Source: Polaribacter sp. Q13 (lineage in GTDB: Bacteria > Bacteroidota > Bacteroidia > Flavobacteriales > Flavobacteriaceae). From it: a stretch of 64,000 nt of DNA. A model generated the notes under the pieces. The model saw nothing but the letters and a program-made list of their open reading frames with translations. It was not told where the DNA came from and did not search any database. Shown piece after piece: positions 24,822-32,068 of this stretch. The stretch lies in the NCBI RefSeq assembly GCF_016858305.2, contig NZ_CP074436.1:3554001-3618000 (forward strand). The letters run 5' to 3'. The translations under genes were made by a program, and so were the position numbers. The stretch's first letter is position 1; the number at the start of each line of letters is the position of its first letter.

Positions 24822-25592
24822 ATGAGTTTAAAAACACCAAAATTAACGGTTGTAGGTGCCGGTCCTGGAGACATAGACTTAATCACAGTAAAAGCTATTA
24901 AAGTTTTAAAAGCTGCTGATGTAGTATTATACGATGCTTTGGTGAATGAAGAATTATTAGAGTATATAAACCCCGAAGCTGAACAGGTTTTTGTAGGAAA
25001 ACGTAGAGGGTGTTATACTTATCAACAAGAACAAATTAATGAGTTAATTGTTGAGCGAGCAAAATCTAACGGACATGTAGTACGCTTAAAAGGTGGAGAT
25101 CCATTTATTTTTGGTAGAGGTGCAGAGGAAATGGAATATGCCGCAAATTTAGGTTTAGAGGTTGCGGTTGTTCCAGGAATTTCATCTTCGTTGGCAGTAG
25201 CTGCTTATCAAAATATACCCTTAACAAAACGCGGTAGCGCAGAAAGTTTTTGGGTAATTACAGGAACCACAAAAGATCATAAAATTTCTAATGATATAGA
25301 GTTGGCTGCAAAGTCTAACGCTACTATTGTTGTTTTAATGGGGATGAGCAAATTGCCTCAAATTGTAAAATTATTTCAAGCAGAAGGTAAAAATAATTTA
25401 CCTGTTGCTATTATTCAAAGAGGAACAACACCTAGAGAAAAATTAGGAATTGGTACGGTTGATACCATAGAAAAAATAGTAGAAGAGAATGATTTAAAAA
25501 ATCCTGCAATTATTGTTTTAGGTGAAGTTGTAAAACATCGTCAAAGAATCTTAGATATTCAAGAACAGTATGCAAACGTGTTAAAAGGATAG
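24822..25592 (+). CDS. cobA: Uroporphyrinogen-III C-methyltransferase
   Basis: A SAM-dependent enzyme that methylates uroporphyrinogen III at C2 and C7 to give precorrin-2, the first siroheme step. It has 256 residues with VGAGPGDIDLITVKA at the N-terminus, VRLKGGDPFIFGRG near residue 88 and VVPGISSSLAVAAYQNIPLTKRG near 115-138. It sits between the siroheme-dependent sulfite reductase and the precorrin-2 dehydrogenase, which divide the functions of CysG between separate genes. Confidence 0.96.
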   Translation: MSLKTPKLTVVGAGPGDIDLITVKAIKVLKAADVVLYDALVNEELLEYINPEAEQVFVGKRRGCYTYQQEQINELIVERAKSNGHVVRLKGGDPFIFGRGAEEMEYAANLGLEVAVVPGISSSLAVAAYQNIPLTKRGSAESFWVITGTTKDHKISNDIELAAKSNATIVVLMGMSKLPQIVKLFQAEGKNNLPVAIIQRGTTPREKLGIGTVDTIEKIVEENDLKNPAIIVLGEVVKHRQRILDIQEQYANVLKG

Positions 25593-25596
25593 GTTT

Positions 25597-26172
25597 ATGG
25601 AAAGAAATAATTTATACCCTATTTTTTTAAAAACAAAAAACTTACAAGTATTAATTGTTGGAGGTGGTTTTGTAGCAGAAGAAAAATTGACGTTCTTATT
25701 AAAATCGAGTCCAGATGCAAATGTAACAATGGTTTCTCCTATGTTTAGAGAAGGCACAAGTGCATTAGCAAAGAAGGGAAACGTAAAACTGATCAACGAA
25801 AAATATAATAAACGGTATTTAAAAGGAAAGCATATTGTTGTGGCAACAACAGAGTTTCCAGAGGTAAACGAAAAGGTTTATAAACACTGTAGAAAGCGAA
25901 GTATATTAGTAAATGTAGCTGATAACCCTCCTTTTTGTGATTTTTATATGGGTGGCATTGTTACCAAAGGAAATGTAAAAGTAGCCATTTCTACCAACGG
26001 AAAATCGCCAACAACAGCTAAAAGATTACGTCAGTTTTTTGAGGATGTAATTCCTGAAAACGTAGATGATTTAGTTAAGAATTTAAACGAATATAGAAAA
26101 ACAATCAAAGGAAACTTTGAGGAAAAAGTAGAAAAGCTAAACGAATTTACAAAGAGTTTGGTAGAGAAATAA
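25597..26172 (+). CDS. Precorrin-2 dehydrogenase / sirohydrochlorin ferrochelatase-like
   Basis: A 191-residue Met8/CysG-N-terminal-type enzyme that oxidises precorrin-2 to sirohydrochlorin and may insert iron. The Rossmann motif VLIVGGGFVAEEK is near residues 18-30, VNVADNPPFCDFYMGGIV near 106, and AISTNGKSPTTAKRLRQFFE near 129. It starts 4 bases after cobA. Methyltransferase function is absent, as expected with a separate CobA. Together they make siroheme for the sulfite reductase. Confidence 0.93.
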   Translation: MERNNLYPIFLKTKNLQVLIVGGGFVAEEKLTFLLKSSPDANVTMVSPMFREGTSALAKKGNVKLINEKYNKRYLKGKHIVVATTEFPEVNEKVYKHCRKRSILVNVADNPPFCDFYMGGIVTKGNVKVAISTNGKSPTTAKRLRQFFEDVIPENVDDLVKNLNEYRKTIKGNFEEKVEKLNEFTKSLVEK

Positions 26173-26194
26173 AAGGGCTATTAACTTTTGGTAA

Positions 26195-26240
26195 TTCGCT
26201 TTTGGCGAAAAGCTAAAAGCCAAGAGCAAAAAGCAAAACA
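26195..26240. repeat. Low-complexity AAAAGC word repeat with small inverted repeat
   Basis: GCTTTTGGCGAAAAGCTAAA followed by AGCCAAGAGCAAAAAGCAAA forms a degenerate AGC-A4 repeat immediately before the reductase start. It is related to the stretch at 21370-21412. Confidence 0.45.
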
Positions 26241-26245
26241 AAAAA

Positions 26246-27301
26246 ATGATTACAACAGACATACTTATTATTGGAGCAGGACCAACAGGGTTATTTACAG
26301 TTTTTGAAGCTGGTTTATTAAAATTAAAATGTCATTTAATTGATGCATTACCACAACCTGGTGGGCAATGTTCTGAGATTTATCCTAAGAAACCAATTTA
26401 TGATATTCCTGCTTATCCAGAGATTTTAGCCGGAGATTTAACACATAAATTAATAGAACAAACAAAGCAATTTGAGCCTGGTTTTACCTTAGGTGAAAGA
26501 GCGGAAACGATAGATAAGCAAGATGATGGTACTTTTATTGTTACTACAAATAAAGGAACAAAACACCATGCTAAAATTGTTGCTATTGCAGGTGGTTTAG
26601 GTTCTTTTGAACCAAGAAAACCAAAAATTGATAACTTAGAGAAGTATGAAGATAATGGAGTAGAATATATCATTAAAGAACCAGAATTCTATAGAGACAA
26701 AAAAGTAGTCATTTCTGGAGGTGGAGATTCTGCTTTAGATTGGGCTGTTTTCTTATCAGACGTAGCGTCTGAAGTAACTTTAATTCACAGAAGAAATGAA
26801 TTTAGAGGCGCTTTAGATTCTGTAGAAAAAGTGCAGGAATTAAAGAATTTAGGAAAAATTAGAATGATAACTCCTGCGGAAGTAAAAGGAATTATCGGTA
26901 CAGATAAAGTAACAGGTGTTGCTGTTGAGAAAAAAGGTGAAGATGCTTTTATTGTAGATACAGATCATTTTATTCCTTTATTTGGTTTGTCTCCAAAATT
27001 AGGTCCAATTGGTAATTGGGGATTAGAGATTGAAAAAAATGCAATTAAAGTAAATAACGCTTTAGACTATCAAACAAATATTCCAGGAATCTATGCTATT
27101 GGTGATGTAAACACCTATCCAGGAAAATTAAAATTGATTTTATGTGGGTTCCACGAAGCTACTTTAATGTGCCAGAGTGCATATCAAAGAATTTTTCCAG
27201 ATAAAAAATATGTAATGAAATACACAACCGTTGGTGGTGTAGAAGGATTTGACGGAACTAAAAAAGAAGCTCCAAAAGCAGTTGTAAAAGCGATAAATTA
27301 A
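26246..27301 (+). CDS. Thioredoxin-reductase-like ferredoxin-NADP reductase
   Basis: A 351-residue flavoprotein. The FAD motif ILIIGAGPTGLFTVFEAG is at residues 6-23, PGGQCSEIYPKKPIYDIPA near 41, the NADPH motif VVISGGGDSALDWAVFL near 155, and a C-terminal AIGDVNTYPGKLKLILCGFHEA. It lacks the redox CxxC of thioredoxin reductases, which places it with the TrxR-like ferredoxin-NADP reductases. A ferredoxin gene follows 168 bases on, so it probably feeds electrons from NADPH to that ferredoxin and then to the sulfite reductase. Confidence 0.9.
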   Translation: MITTDILIIGAGPTGLFTVFEAGLLKLKCHLIDALPQPGGQCSEIYPKKPIYDIPAYPEILAGDLTHKLIEQTKQFEPGFTLGERAETIDKQDDGTFIVTTNKGTKHHAKIVAIAGGLGSFEPRKPKIDNLEKYEDNGVEYIIKEPEFYRDKKVVISGGGDSALDWAVFLSDVASEVTLIHRRNEFRGALDSVEKVQELKNLGKIRMITPAEVKGIIGTDKVTGVAVEKKGEDAFIVDTDHFIPLFGLSPKLGPIGNWGLEIEKNAIKVNNALDYQTNIPGIYAIGDVNTYPGKLKLILCGFHEATLMCQSAYQRIFPDKKYVMKYTTVGGVEGFDGTKKEAPKAVVKAIN

Positions 27302-27392
27302 TCATTCATCGACAAGATTTCAAAAACCTTGTAGGTATATAATTGTTAGGTTTACTTAATTTAGTAGACAATATTAATAAAGAGATTAACAA

Positions 27393-27425
27393 AGACCTCA
27401 AAGCTTTTTAAAACCTTTGAGGTCT
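27393..27425. terminator. Palindrome AGACCTCAAAG...CTTTGAGGTCT
   Basis: The 11-base arms at 27393-27403 and 27415-27425 are perfectly complementary around a CTTTTTAAAAC loop. It is built like the CCTACAAGG palindrome at 5682. It may terminate the upstream cys transcript; poly-T after the stem is weak, so an intergenic repeat is an alternative. Confidence 0.5.
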
Positions 27426-27441
27426 AATCAACCAAATTCAT

Positions 27442-27449
27442 TACTTTTG
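27442..27449 (+). promoter_or_regulatory. Promoter -7 element TACTTTTG before the ferredoxin gene
   Basis: TACTTTTG matches TAnnTTTG exactly and lies 20 bases before the start codon, with TTTG (27416-27419) 22 bases upstream. The ferredoxin-cysE-cysM set could therefore be transcribed separately from the upstream genes. Confidence 0.6.
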
Positions 27450-27469
27450 GCGTTGGTAAAAAATGTAAA

Positions 27470-27802
27470 ATGAGCGTAGATATAAACATTAAAATAACTG
27501 ATAGAAATGGTGTAATGCATGAAGTTGTAGCACCTACAGACATGGCAATGAACCTTATGGAAGTAGTTCGTTCTTACGAATTAGCAGAAGAAGGAACTAT
27601 TGGTATTTGTGGCGGAATGGCTATGTGTGCTTCTTGTCAGTGTTATGTAAATTCAGATAACGAATTACCAGAAATGTCAGATGATGAAGACGCTATGTTA
27701 GCAGAAGCATTTAATGTAGAAGATAATAGTAGGTTAGGTTGTCAGATACAAATGACGCCAGCAATGGAAGGGTTAGAAGTTACTTTAGCACCAGAAATGT
27801 AA
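27470..27802 (+). CDS. 2Fe-2S ferredoxin
   Basis: A 110-residue adrenodoxin-type ferredoxin. The cluster ligands are Cys47, Cys53, Cys56 and Cys91 (C-x5-C-x2-C...C), in CGGMAMCASC and RLGCQIQ. It probably carries electrons from the flavoprotein reductase upstream to the sulfite reductase; the genomic order supports this but does not prove it. It is followed after 9 bases by cysE. Confidence 0.92.
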   Translation: MSVDINIKITDRNGVMHEVVAPTDMAMNLMEVVRSYELAEEGTIGICGGMAMCASCQCYVNSDNELPEMSDDEDAMLAEAFNVEDNSRLGCQIQMTPAMEGLEVTLAPEM

Positions 27803-27811
27803 ACGGCAAGA

Positions 27812-28570
27812 ATGAAAGAAACAGCACAAATAGTTACATTTAAAAACTACAGCATGTGTTTAAGAGATGCCGTAGAAATTTTCACCAAACAGTTAATTAA
27901 TAACTTGTTTGATGAACGTCATTTGTCTGAAAGTGGTGCAGAAACAAGATTAAAGTTTTTAAAAATTTTAGAAAGATTATCTGTTGAAAATGGAGAAGAT
28001 TTTTGGAATGATTTTGAAAGTTCTTTTGTTACTATCCGTCAGAAATTAGATTTAGATGCTACTGCTGCAGAAAAAAATGATCCTGCTGCTAAAAGTTTAG
28101 AAGAAATTTACTTGGCATATCCAGGTTTTTACGCAATTGCTGTATATCGTTTAAGTCACCAATTATTAAAGCAAGGTATTCCTGTATTTCCAAGAATAAT
28201 GAGTGAATTTGCACACAGTAAAACCGGTACAGATATTCACCCAGGAGCAGAAATTGGAGATTCGTTTTTTATAGATCACGCAACGGGTATTGTTATTGGA
28301 GAAACGACTGTTATTAAAGATAATGTTCAGATTTTTCAAGGAGTAACTTTAGGCGGAATTCAAGTAAAGAAAAGTTTAGCATCTACCAAAAGACATCCCA
28401 CCATAGAAAGTGGTGTTGTTATTTACGCAAATGCTACCATATTAGGTGGAGACGTGGTAATAGGAAAAAACTCTGTAATTGGAGCCAATGTTTGTATTAC
28501 GGAATCAGTTCCAGAAAACTCGGTGGTAACCGTGCAATCAGAAAATAATATTTTTCAAAAAAGAAATTAA
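27812..28570 (+). CDS. cysE: Serine O-acetyltransferase
   Basis: Acetylates serine for cysteine synthesis. The protein has 252 residues: an N-terminal helical half and a C-terminal left-handed beta-helix of hexapeptide repeats. SEFAHSKTGTDIHPGAEIGDSFFIDHATGIVIGET near residues 131-165 is diagnostic. The last two genes of the run, cysE and cysM, are separated by one base, as expected for partners of a cysteine synthase complex. The EpsC-type long N-terminus is common in Bacteroidota. Confidence 0.95.
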   Translation: MKETAQIVTFKNYSMCLRDAVEIFTKQLINNLFDERHLSESGAETRLKFLKILERLSVENGEDFWNDFESSFVTIRQKLDLDATAAEKNDPAAKSLEEIYLAYPGFYAIAVYRLSHQLLKQGIPVFPRIMSEFAHSKTGTDIHPGAEIGDSFFIDHATGIVIGETTVIKDNVQIFQGVTLGGIQVKKSLASTKRHPTIESGVVIYANATILGGDVVIGKNSVIGANVCITESVPENSVVTVQSENNIFQKRN

Positions 28571-28571
28571 G

Positions 28572-29459
28572 ATGAAGACCAAAAGTATCATAGATTTTGT
28601 TGGAAACACACCACTTGTAGAAGTGCAAAACATCTTTAAAAAAGAAGGGGTAACTTTATTGTTAAAGCTAGAAGGTAATAATCCTGGTGGAAGTGTTAAA
28701 GATAGAGCTGCTTATTATATGATTTCTGAAGCCATCAAAAGAAAAAATATAAGAAAAGGAGATACTTTGGTAGAAGCAACTAGTGGTAACACTGGTATTG
28801 CATTGGCTTTAATGGCAAAAGTTTTAGGTGTAAATATGGTGCTTACAATGCCAGAAAATTCTACAATAGAGCGAGTTAAAACGATGCGTGCTTACGGAGC
28901 AAAAGTTATTTTAACTCCTGCAGATAAAGGGATTGAAGGAGCTATTGACTATGCTTTAAAATTGAAATATAAAAAAGGATATTTTCGCTTAAATCAATTT
29001 GATAATTTTGATAATCCGAAAGCACATTTTAATACAACGGGACCAGAAATTTGGAGAGATACAGAAGGGGAAGTAACTCATTTTGTTTCTGCCATGGGAA
29101 CTACTGGAACCATTACAGGAGTTTCTGATTATTTAAAATCACAAAACGAAAACATCACCATTATAGGAGCACAACCTAAAGATGGTGCTAAAATACCTGG
29201 AATTAGAAAATGGTCTGAAGAATATATGCCAGCTATTTTTAAACGAAAAAAAATAGATCAAATATTTGAAGTAAGTGAAGAAGAAGCAAAAGAAATGACC
29301 ATTCGTTTAGCAAAAGAAGAAGGCATCTTTGCAGGAATGAGTTCTGGAGGATCTGTTGCAACCGCTTTAAAAGTAGCTAATTCTATAGATAAAGGTGTTA
29401 TTGTTGCTATTATTTGCGATAGGGGAGACCGTTATTTATCATCAGATATCTACGAATAA
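28572..29459 (+). CDS. cysM: Cysteine synthase (CysM-type)
   Basis: A PLP enzyme that makes cysteine from O-acetylserine and sulfide. It has 295 residues with the PLP lysine in NPGGSVKDRAA near residue 44, EATSGNTGIALA near 72 and GTTGTITGVSDYL near 178. The length and the GIRKWSEEYMP region fit CysM rather than CysK. It closes the cysteine pathway that starts at cysH. Confidence 0.94.
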   Translation: MKTKSIIDFVGNTPLVEVQNIFKKEGVTLLLKLEGNNPGGSVKDRAAYYMISEAIKRKNIRKGDTLVEATSGNTGIALALMAKVLGVNMVLTMPENSTIERVKTMRAYGAKVILTPADKGIEGAIDYALKLKYKKGYFRLNQFDNFDNPKAHFNTTGPEIWRDTEGEVTHFVSAMGTTGTITGVSDYLKSQNENITIIGAQPKDGAKIPGIRKWSEEYMPAIFKRKKIDQIFEVSEEEAKEMTIRLAKEEGIFAGMSSGGSVATALKVANSIDKGVIVAIICDRGDRYLSSDIYE

Positions 29460-29484
29460 ATTATAAAAACAAGAAAAAAGTTCG

Positions 29485-29496
29485 TTACTTTGTAAC
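29485..29496 (+). promoter_or_regulatory. Probable metH promoter region
   Basis: TTACTTTG (29485-29492), close to TAnnTTTG, lies about 31 bases before the SAM-I aptamer and within the small inverted repeat GTTAC-TTT-GTAAC (29484-29496). No clear -33 element is seen. Confidence 0.4.
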
Positions 29497-29522
29497 GTAA
29501 TTTAGTTCATTTATTTAATATT

Positions 29523-29644
29523 GTTATCAAGAAAGGTTGAGGGATTAGACCCGAGGAAGCCTTGGCAACCCTTTAACTTTAAAGAAGGTGCTAATTTCTA
29601 CTGATTCTTTCTGAACTAGTTTCAGAACCTCTCAGAGAGATAAC
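29523..29644 (+). ncRNA. SAM-I (S-box) riboswitch before metH
   Basis: A second S-box element with the core TTATCAAGAAAGGTTGAGGG, GACCCGAGGAAGCC, TTGGCAACCC and AAGGTGCTAATTTCTACTG. P1 closes with GTTATC (29523-29528) and GATAAC (29639-29644). It controls the split metH operon that starts 54 bases later. Its core matches the element at 4150 closely, with different P3 and P4 loops. Confidence 0.93.
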
Positions 29645-29697
29645 GGAAAAAGTATCAATTCTTCTTTTCCTGATAACGCAAAAAATAATTTTCAGGA

Positions 29698-30699
29698 ATG
29701 TCAAATATATATAAAGCTTTACAAGAAAGAATTTTGGTTTTAGATGGTGCAATGGGTACCATGCTACAAGCCTATAAATTTACAGAAGAAGATTTTAGAG
29801 GAGAACGTTTTAAAGACTATCCAACACCTTTACAAGGTAATAACGACTTATTATCTATTACGCAACCAGAAGCTATTAAAACCATTCATGGTAAATATTT
29901 TGAGGCTGGTGCAGATATTATAGAAACCAATACTTTTTCTGGTACTACAATTGCCATGGCAGATTATCAGATGGAAGATTTGGTCTATGAACTAAATTAT
30001 CAATCTGCAAAAATTGCCAAAGAAGTTGCCGATGAGTTTACAGCAAAAGAACCACACAAACCTCGTTTTGTAGCAGGTTCTATTGGTCCAACAAATAGAA
30101 CGGCAAGCATGTCTCCAGATGTAAATGATCCTGGTTATAGAGCCGTTACTTTTGATGAATTAAGAATTGCATACAAACAACAAGTAGAAGCTTTAATAGA
30201 TGGTGGTGTAGATATATTGCTTGTAGAAACGGTTTTTGATACTTTAAATGCAAAAGCAGCTTTATTTGCCATTGAAGAAGTAAAAGACGAACGAGGAATT
30301 GAGATTCCAATCATGTTAAGTGGTACCATTACAGATGCTTCAGGTAGAACTTTATCTGGGCAAACTGCAGAAGCTTTTTTAATCTCTGTGTCTCATATTC
30401 CATTATTATCTGTAGGATTTAATTGTGCCTTAGGAGCCAATTTATTACAACCGCACTTACAAGCTATTGCCAATAAAACAGATTTTGCTATTTCTGCACA
30501 TCCAAATGCAGGATTGCCAAATGCTTTTGGTGAGTACGATGAAACTGCAGAAGAAATGGGTGAGCAAATAGAGGAGTATTTAAAGAAAGATTTAATCAAT
30601 ATTATTGGTGGATGTTGTGGTACAAGTCCTGCTCATATAAGCGAGATTGCTAAAATTGCAGCAAAATACAAACCGAGAGAATTTGTAGTAAATAAATAG
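29698..30699 (+). CDS. metH: Methionine synthase, homocysteine-binding module
   Basis: The N-terminal part of cobalamin-dependent methionine synthase as a separate 333-residue protein. It opens with [13 protein letters not shown], and the zinc ligands are Cys243 (GFNCALGA) and Cys306/Cys307 ([11 protein letters not shown]), which activate homocysteine. The folate and cobalamin modules are encoded 1.4 kb downstream, with two unrelated genes in between. Both parts are needed for the reaction. It is directly governed by the SAM-I riboswitch. Confidence 0.95.
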   Translation: MSNIYKALQERILVLDGAMGTMLQAYKFTEEDFRGERFKDYPTPLQGNNDLLSITQPEAIKTIHGKYFEAGADIIETNTFSGTTIAMADYQMEDLVYELNYQSAKIAKEVADEFTAKEPHKPRFVAGSIGPTNRTASMSPDVNDPGYRAVTFDELRIAYKQQVEALIDGGVDILLVETVFDTLNAKAALFAIEEVKDERGIEIPIMLSGTITDASGRTLSGQTAEAFLISVSHIPLLSVGFNCALGANLLQPHLQAIANKTDFAISAHPNAGLPNAFGEYDETAEEMGEQIEEYLKKDLINIIGGCCGTSPAHISEIAKIAAKYKPREFVVNK

Positions 30700-30762
30700 T
30701 TTTAAATAAAAAAAAGATCAATCCTGCGTAAGCAGAATTATTAAAAATAAATTATAAGTAGG

Positions 30763-31044
30763 GTGATTTTAGAAGTAGCCGTTTTAAACATAAAGAAAGG
30801 TCTGTCTAAAGATTTTGAAGCTAGTTTTGAGAAAGCAGAAAGTATCATTTCTTCTAAAAAAGGATATGTTTCTCATCAGTTGAAAAAATGTGTAGAGCAA
30901 AAAGATAAATATATCTTACTCGTAAATTGGGAAACAATTGAAGATCACGAAATTGGGTTTAGAAAATCTGATGAATATAAAGAATGGAAAGAATTATTAC
31001 ATCATTTTTATGATCCTTTTCCTATTGTAGAACATTATGTTTAA
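30763..31044 (+). CDS. Antibiotic biosynthesis monooxygenase (ABM)-like protein
   Basis: A 93-residue single-domain protein with the dimeric ferredoxin-like fold of the ABM family: MILEVAVLNIKKG, then SSKKGYVSHQLKKC, YILLVNWETIEDH and FRKSDEYKEWKELLHHFYDPFPIVEHY. It uses a GTG start preceded by AAGTAGG. It lies inside the split metH operon, 63 bases after the first metH part. Members include heme and quinone oxygenases and proteins of unknown role; no function is assigned here. Confidence 0.75.
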   Translation: MILEVAVLNIKKGLSKDFEASFEKAESIISSKKGYVSHQLKKCVEQKDKYILLVNWETIEDHEIGFRKSDEYKEWKELLHHFYDPFPIVEHYV

Positions 31045-31065
31045 CAACTAATAATCAATAACAAA

Positions 31066-32061
31066 ATGTCACTTCTTTCAAAAACATTTATACATTCTGT
31101 AAAGGAACTTATTGTTACCGCGCAGCAAAACGCAATAAGGTCTGTAAACCAACAACGTGTTTTGATGTATTGGCATATTGGACAACATATAATTGAAGAA
31201 GAACAAAAAGGAAAAGAGCGTGCAGATTATGGTGCTTATCTTATAAAAACACTCGCTGAAGAACTGATAAAAGATTTTGGAAGCGGATTTTCTATTAGAC
31301 AATTAGAATTGTGTAGACAGTTTTATACTGTTTTTCCAATTACGAACGCACTGCGTTCGCAATTGAATTGGACGCAATACAAGTTGCTATTTCGTATAGA
31401 AAATGAGGACAAAAGAACATATTATATAGAAGAGTCTTGTAATAATAATTGGAGCGCCAGACAACTAGAAAGGCAAATAAATAGTCAATTGTACGAACGT
31501 TTACTTTTAAGTAATGATAAAGAAAAAGTGTTGGCTGTTGCTAAAAAGGAAGTGGAAATAGAGCACCCTAAAGACATTATTAAAGATCCAATGATTTTAG
31601 AGTTCTTAGGTTTAAAGCCTCAAGAAAGTTATTACGAAAAAGATTTAGAAAAAGCACTAATTACTAATATACAAGCTTTTCTTTTAGAGTTAGGAAATGG
31701 TTTTTCTTTTGTTTCAAGACAAAAAAGAATACAAATAGAAGATGATGAGTATTTTATAGATTTAGTATTTTACAATAGATTGTTAAAATGTTTTGTAATC
31801 ATAGAAATTAAAACACAAAAACTTTCTCATCAAGATATTGGTCAGTTACAAATGTATGTGAATTATTATGATAGAACTGAAAAACAAGAAGATGAGAATA
31901 ATACCATAGGTATACTCCTTTGTACCGATAAAAACGACACAATGGTAGAGTATGCGTTGCCAAAAAACAATACTACAATTTTAGCAAGTAAATATGAATT
32001 ATATTTGCCTAAAAAGGAAGAAATCACAAAAATAGTAACAACTGTTTTAGATAATAAATAG
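31066..32061 (+). CDS. YhcG-type (DUF1016) PD-(D/E)XK nuclease domain protein
   Basis: A 331-residue protein. The N-terminal DUF1016 helical domain (residues 10-160, with [19 protein letters not shown] and [16 protein letters not shown]) is followed by a nuclease fold around residues 205-300. The likely metal-binding and catalytic residues are in FIDLVFYN and [10 protein letters not shown] (Asp, then Glu-x-Lys). It stands between the two parts of metH, 8 bases before the second. YhcG proteins are linked to DNA repair, recombination or defence, and nothing ties this one to methionine. A 27-base palindrome interrupts its coding sequence at 31338-31364. Confidence 0.85.
   Translation: MSLLSKTFIHSVKELIVTAQQNAIRSVNQQRVLMYWHIGQHIIEEEQKGKERADYGAYLIKTLAEELIKDFGSGFSIRQLELCRQFYTVFPITNALRSQLNWTQYKLLFRIENEDKRTYYIEESCNNNWSARQLERQINSQLYERLLLSNDKEKVLAVAKKEVEIEHPKDIIKDPMILEFLGLKPQESYYEKDLEKALITNIQAFLLELGNGFSFVSRQKRIQIEDDEYFIDLVFYNRLLKCFVIIEIKTQKLSHQDIGQLQMYVNYYDRTEKQEDENNTIGILLCTDKNDTMVEYALPKNNTTILASKYELYLPKKEEITKIVTTVLDNK
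31338..31364. repeat. Intragenic palindrome CGAACGCA/TGCGTTCG
   Basis: AATT-A-CGAACGCA, a single central C, then TGCGTTCG-C-AATT forms a nearly perfect 27-base palindrome inside the YhcG-type gene, coding for residues around NALRSQL. It is notably GC-rich for this DNA. It may be an inserted palindromic element or chance. Confidence 0.6.
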
Positions 32062-32068
32062 CCTGAAG

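Noticed and set aside
27350..27367. A fourth Rrf2-type box (GTTTACT...AGTAGAC) before the ferredoxin gene
   Set aside because: The spacer is 6 bases rather than 5 and the half-sites are degraded; too weak to list.
24370..32061. A defence system made of the HEPN domain and the YhcG nuclease
   Set aside because: They lie more than 6 kb apart in different operons. The HEPN-like part is fused to a metabolic enzyme, and no methyltransferase, toxin or antitoxin partner is present.
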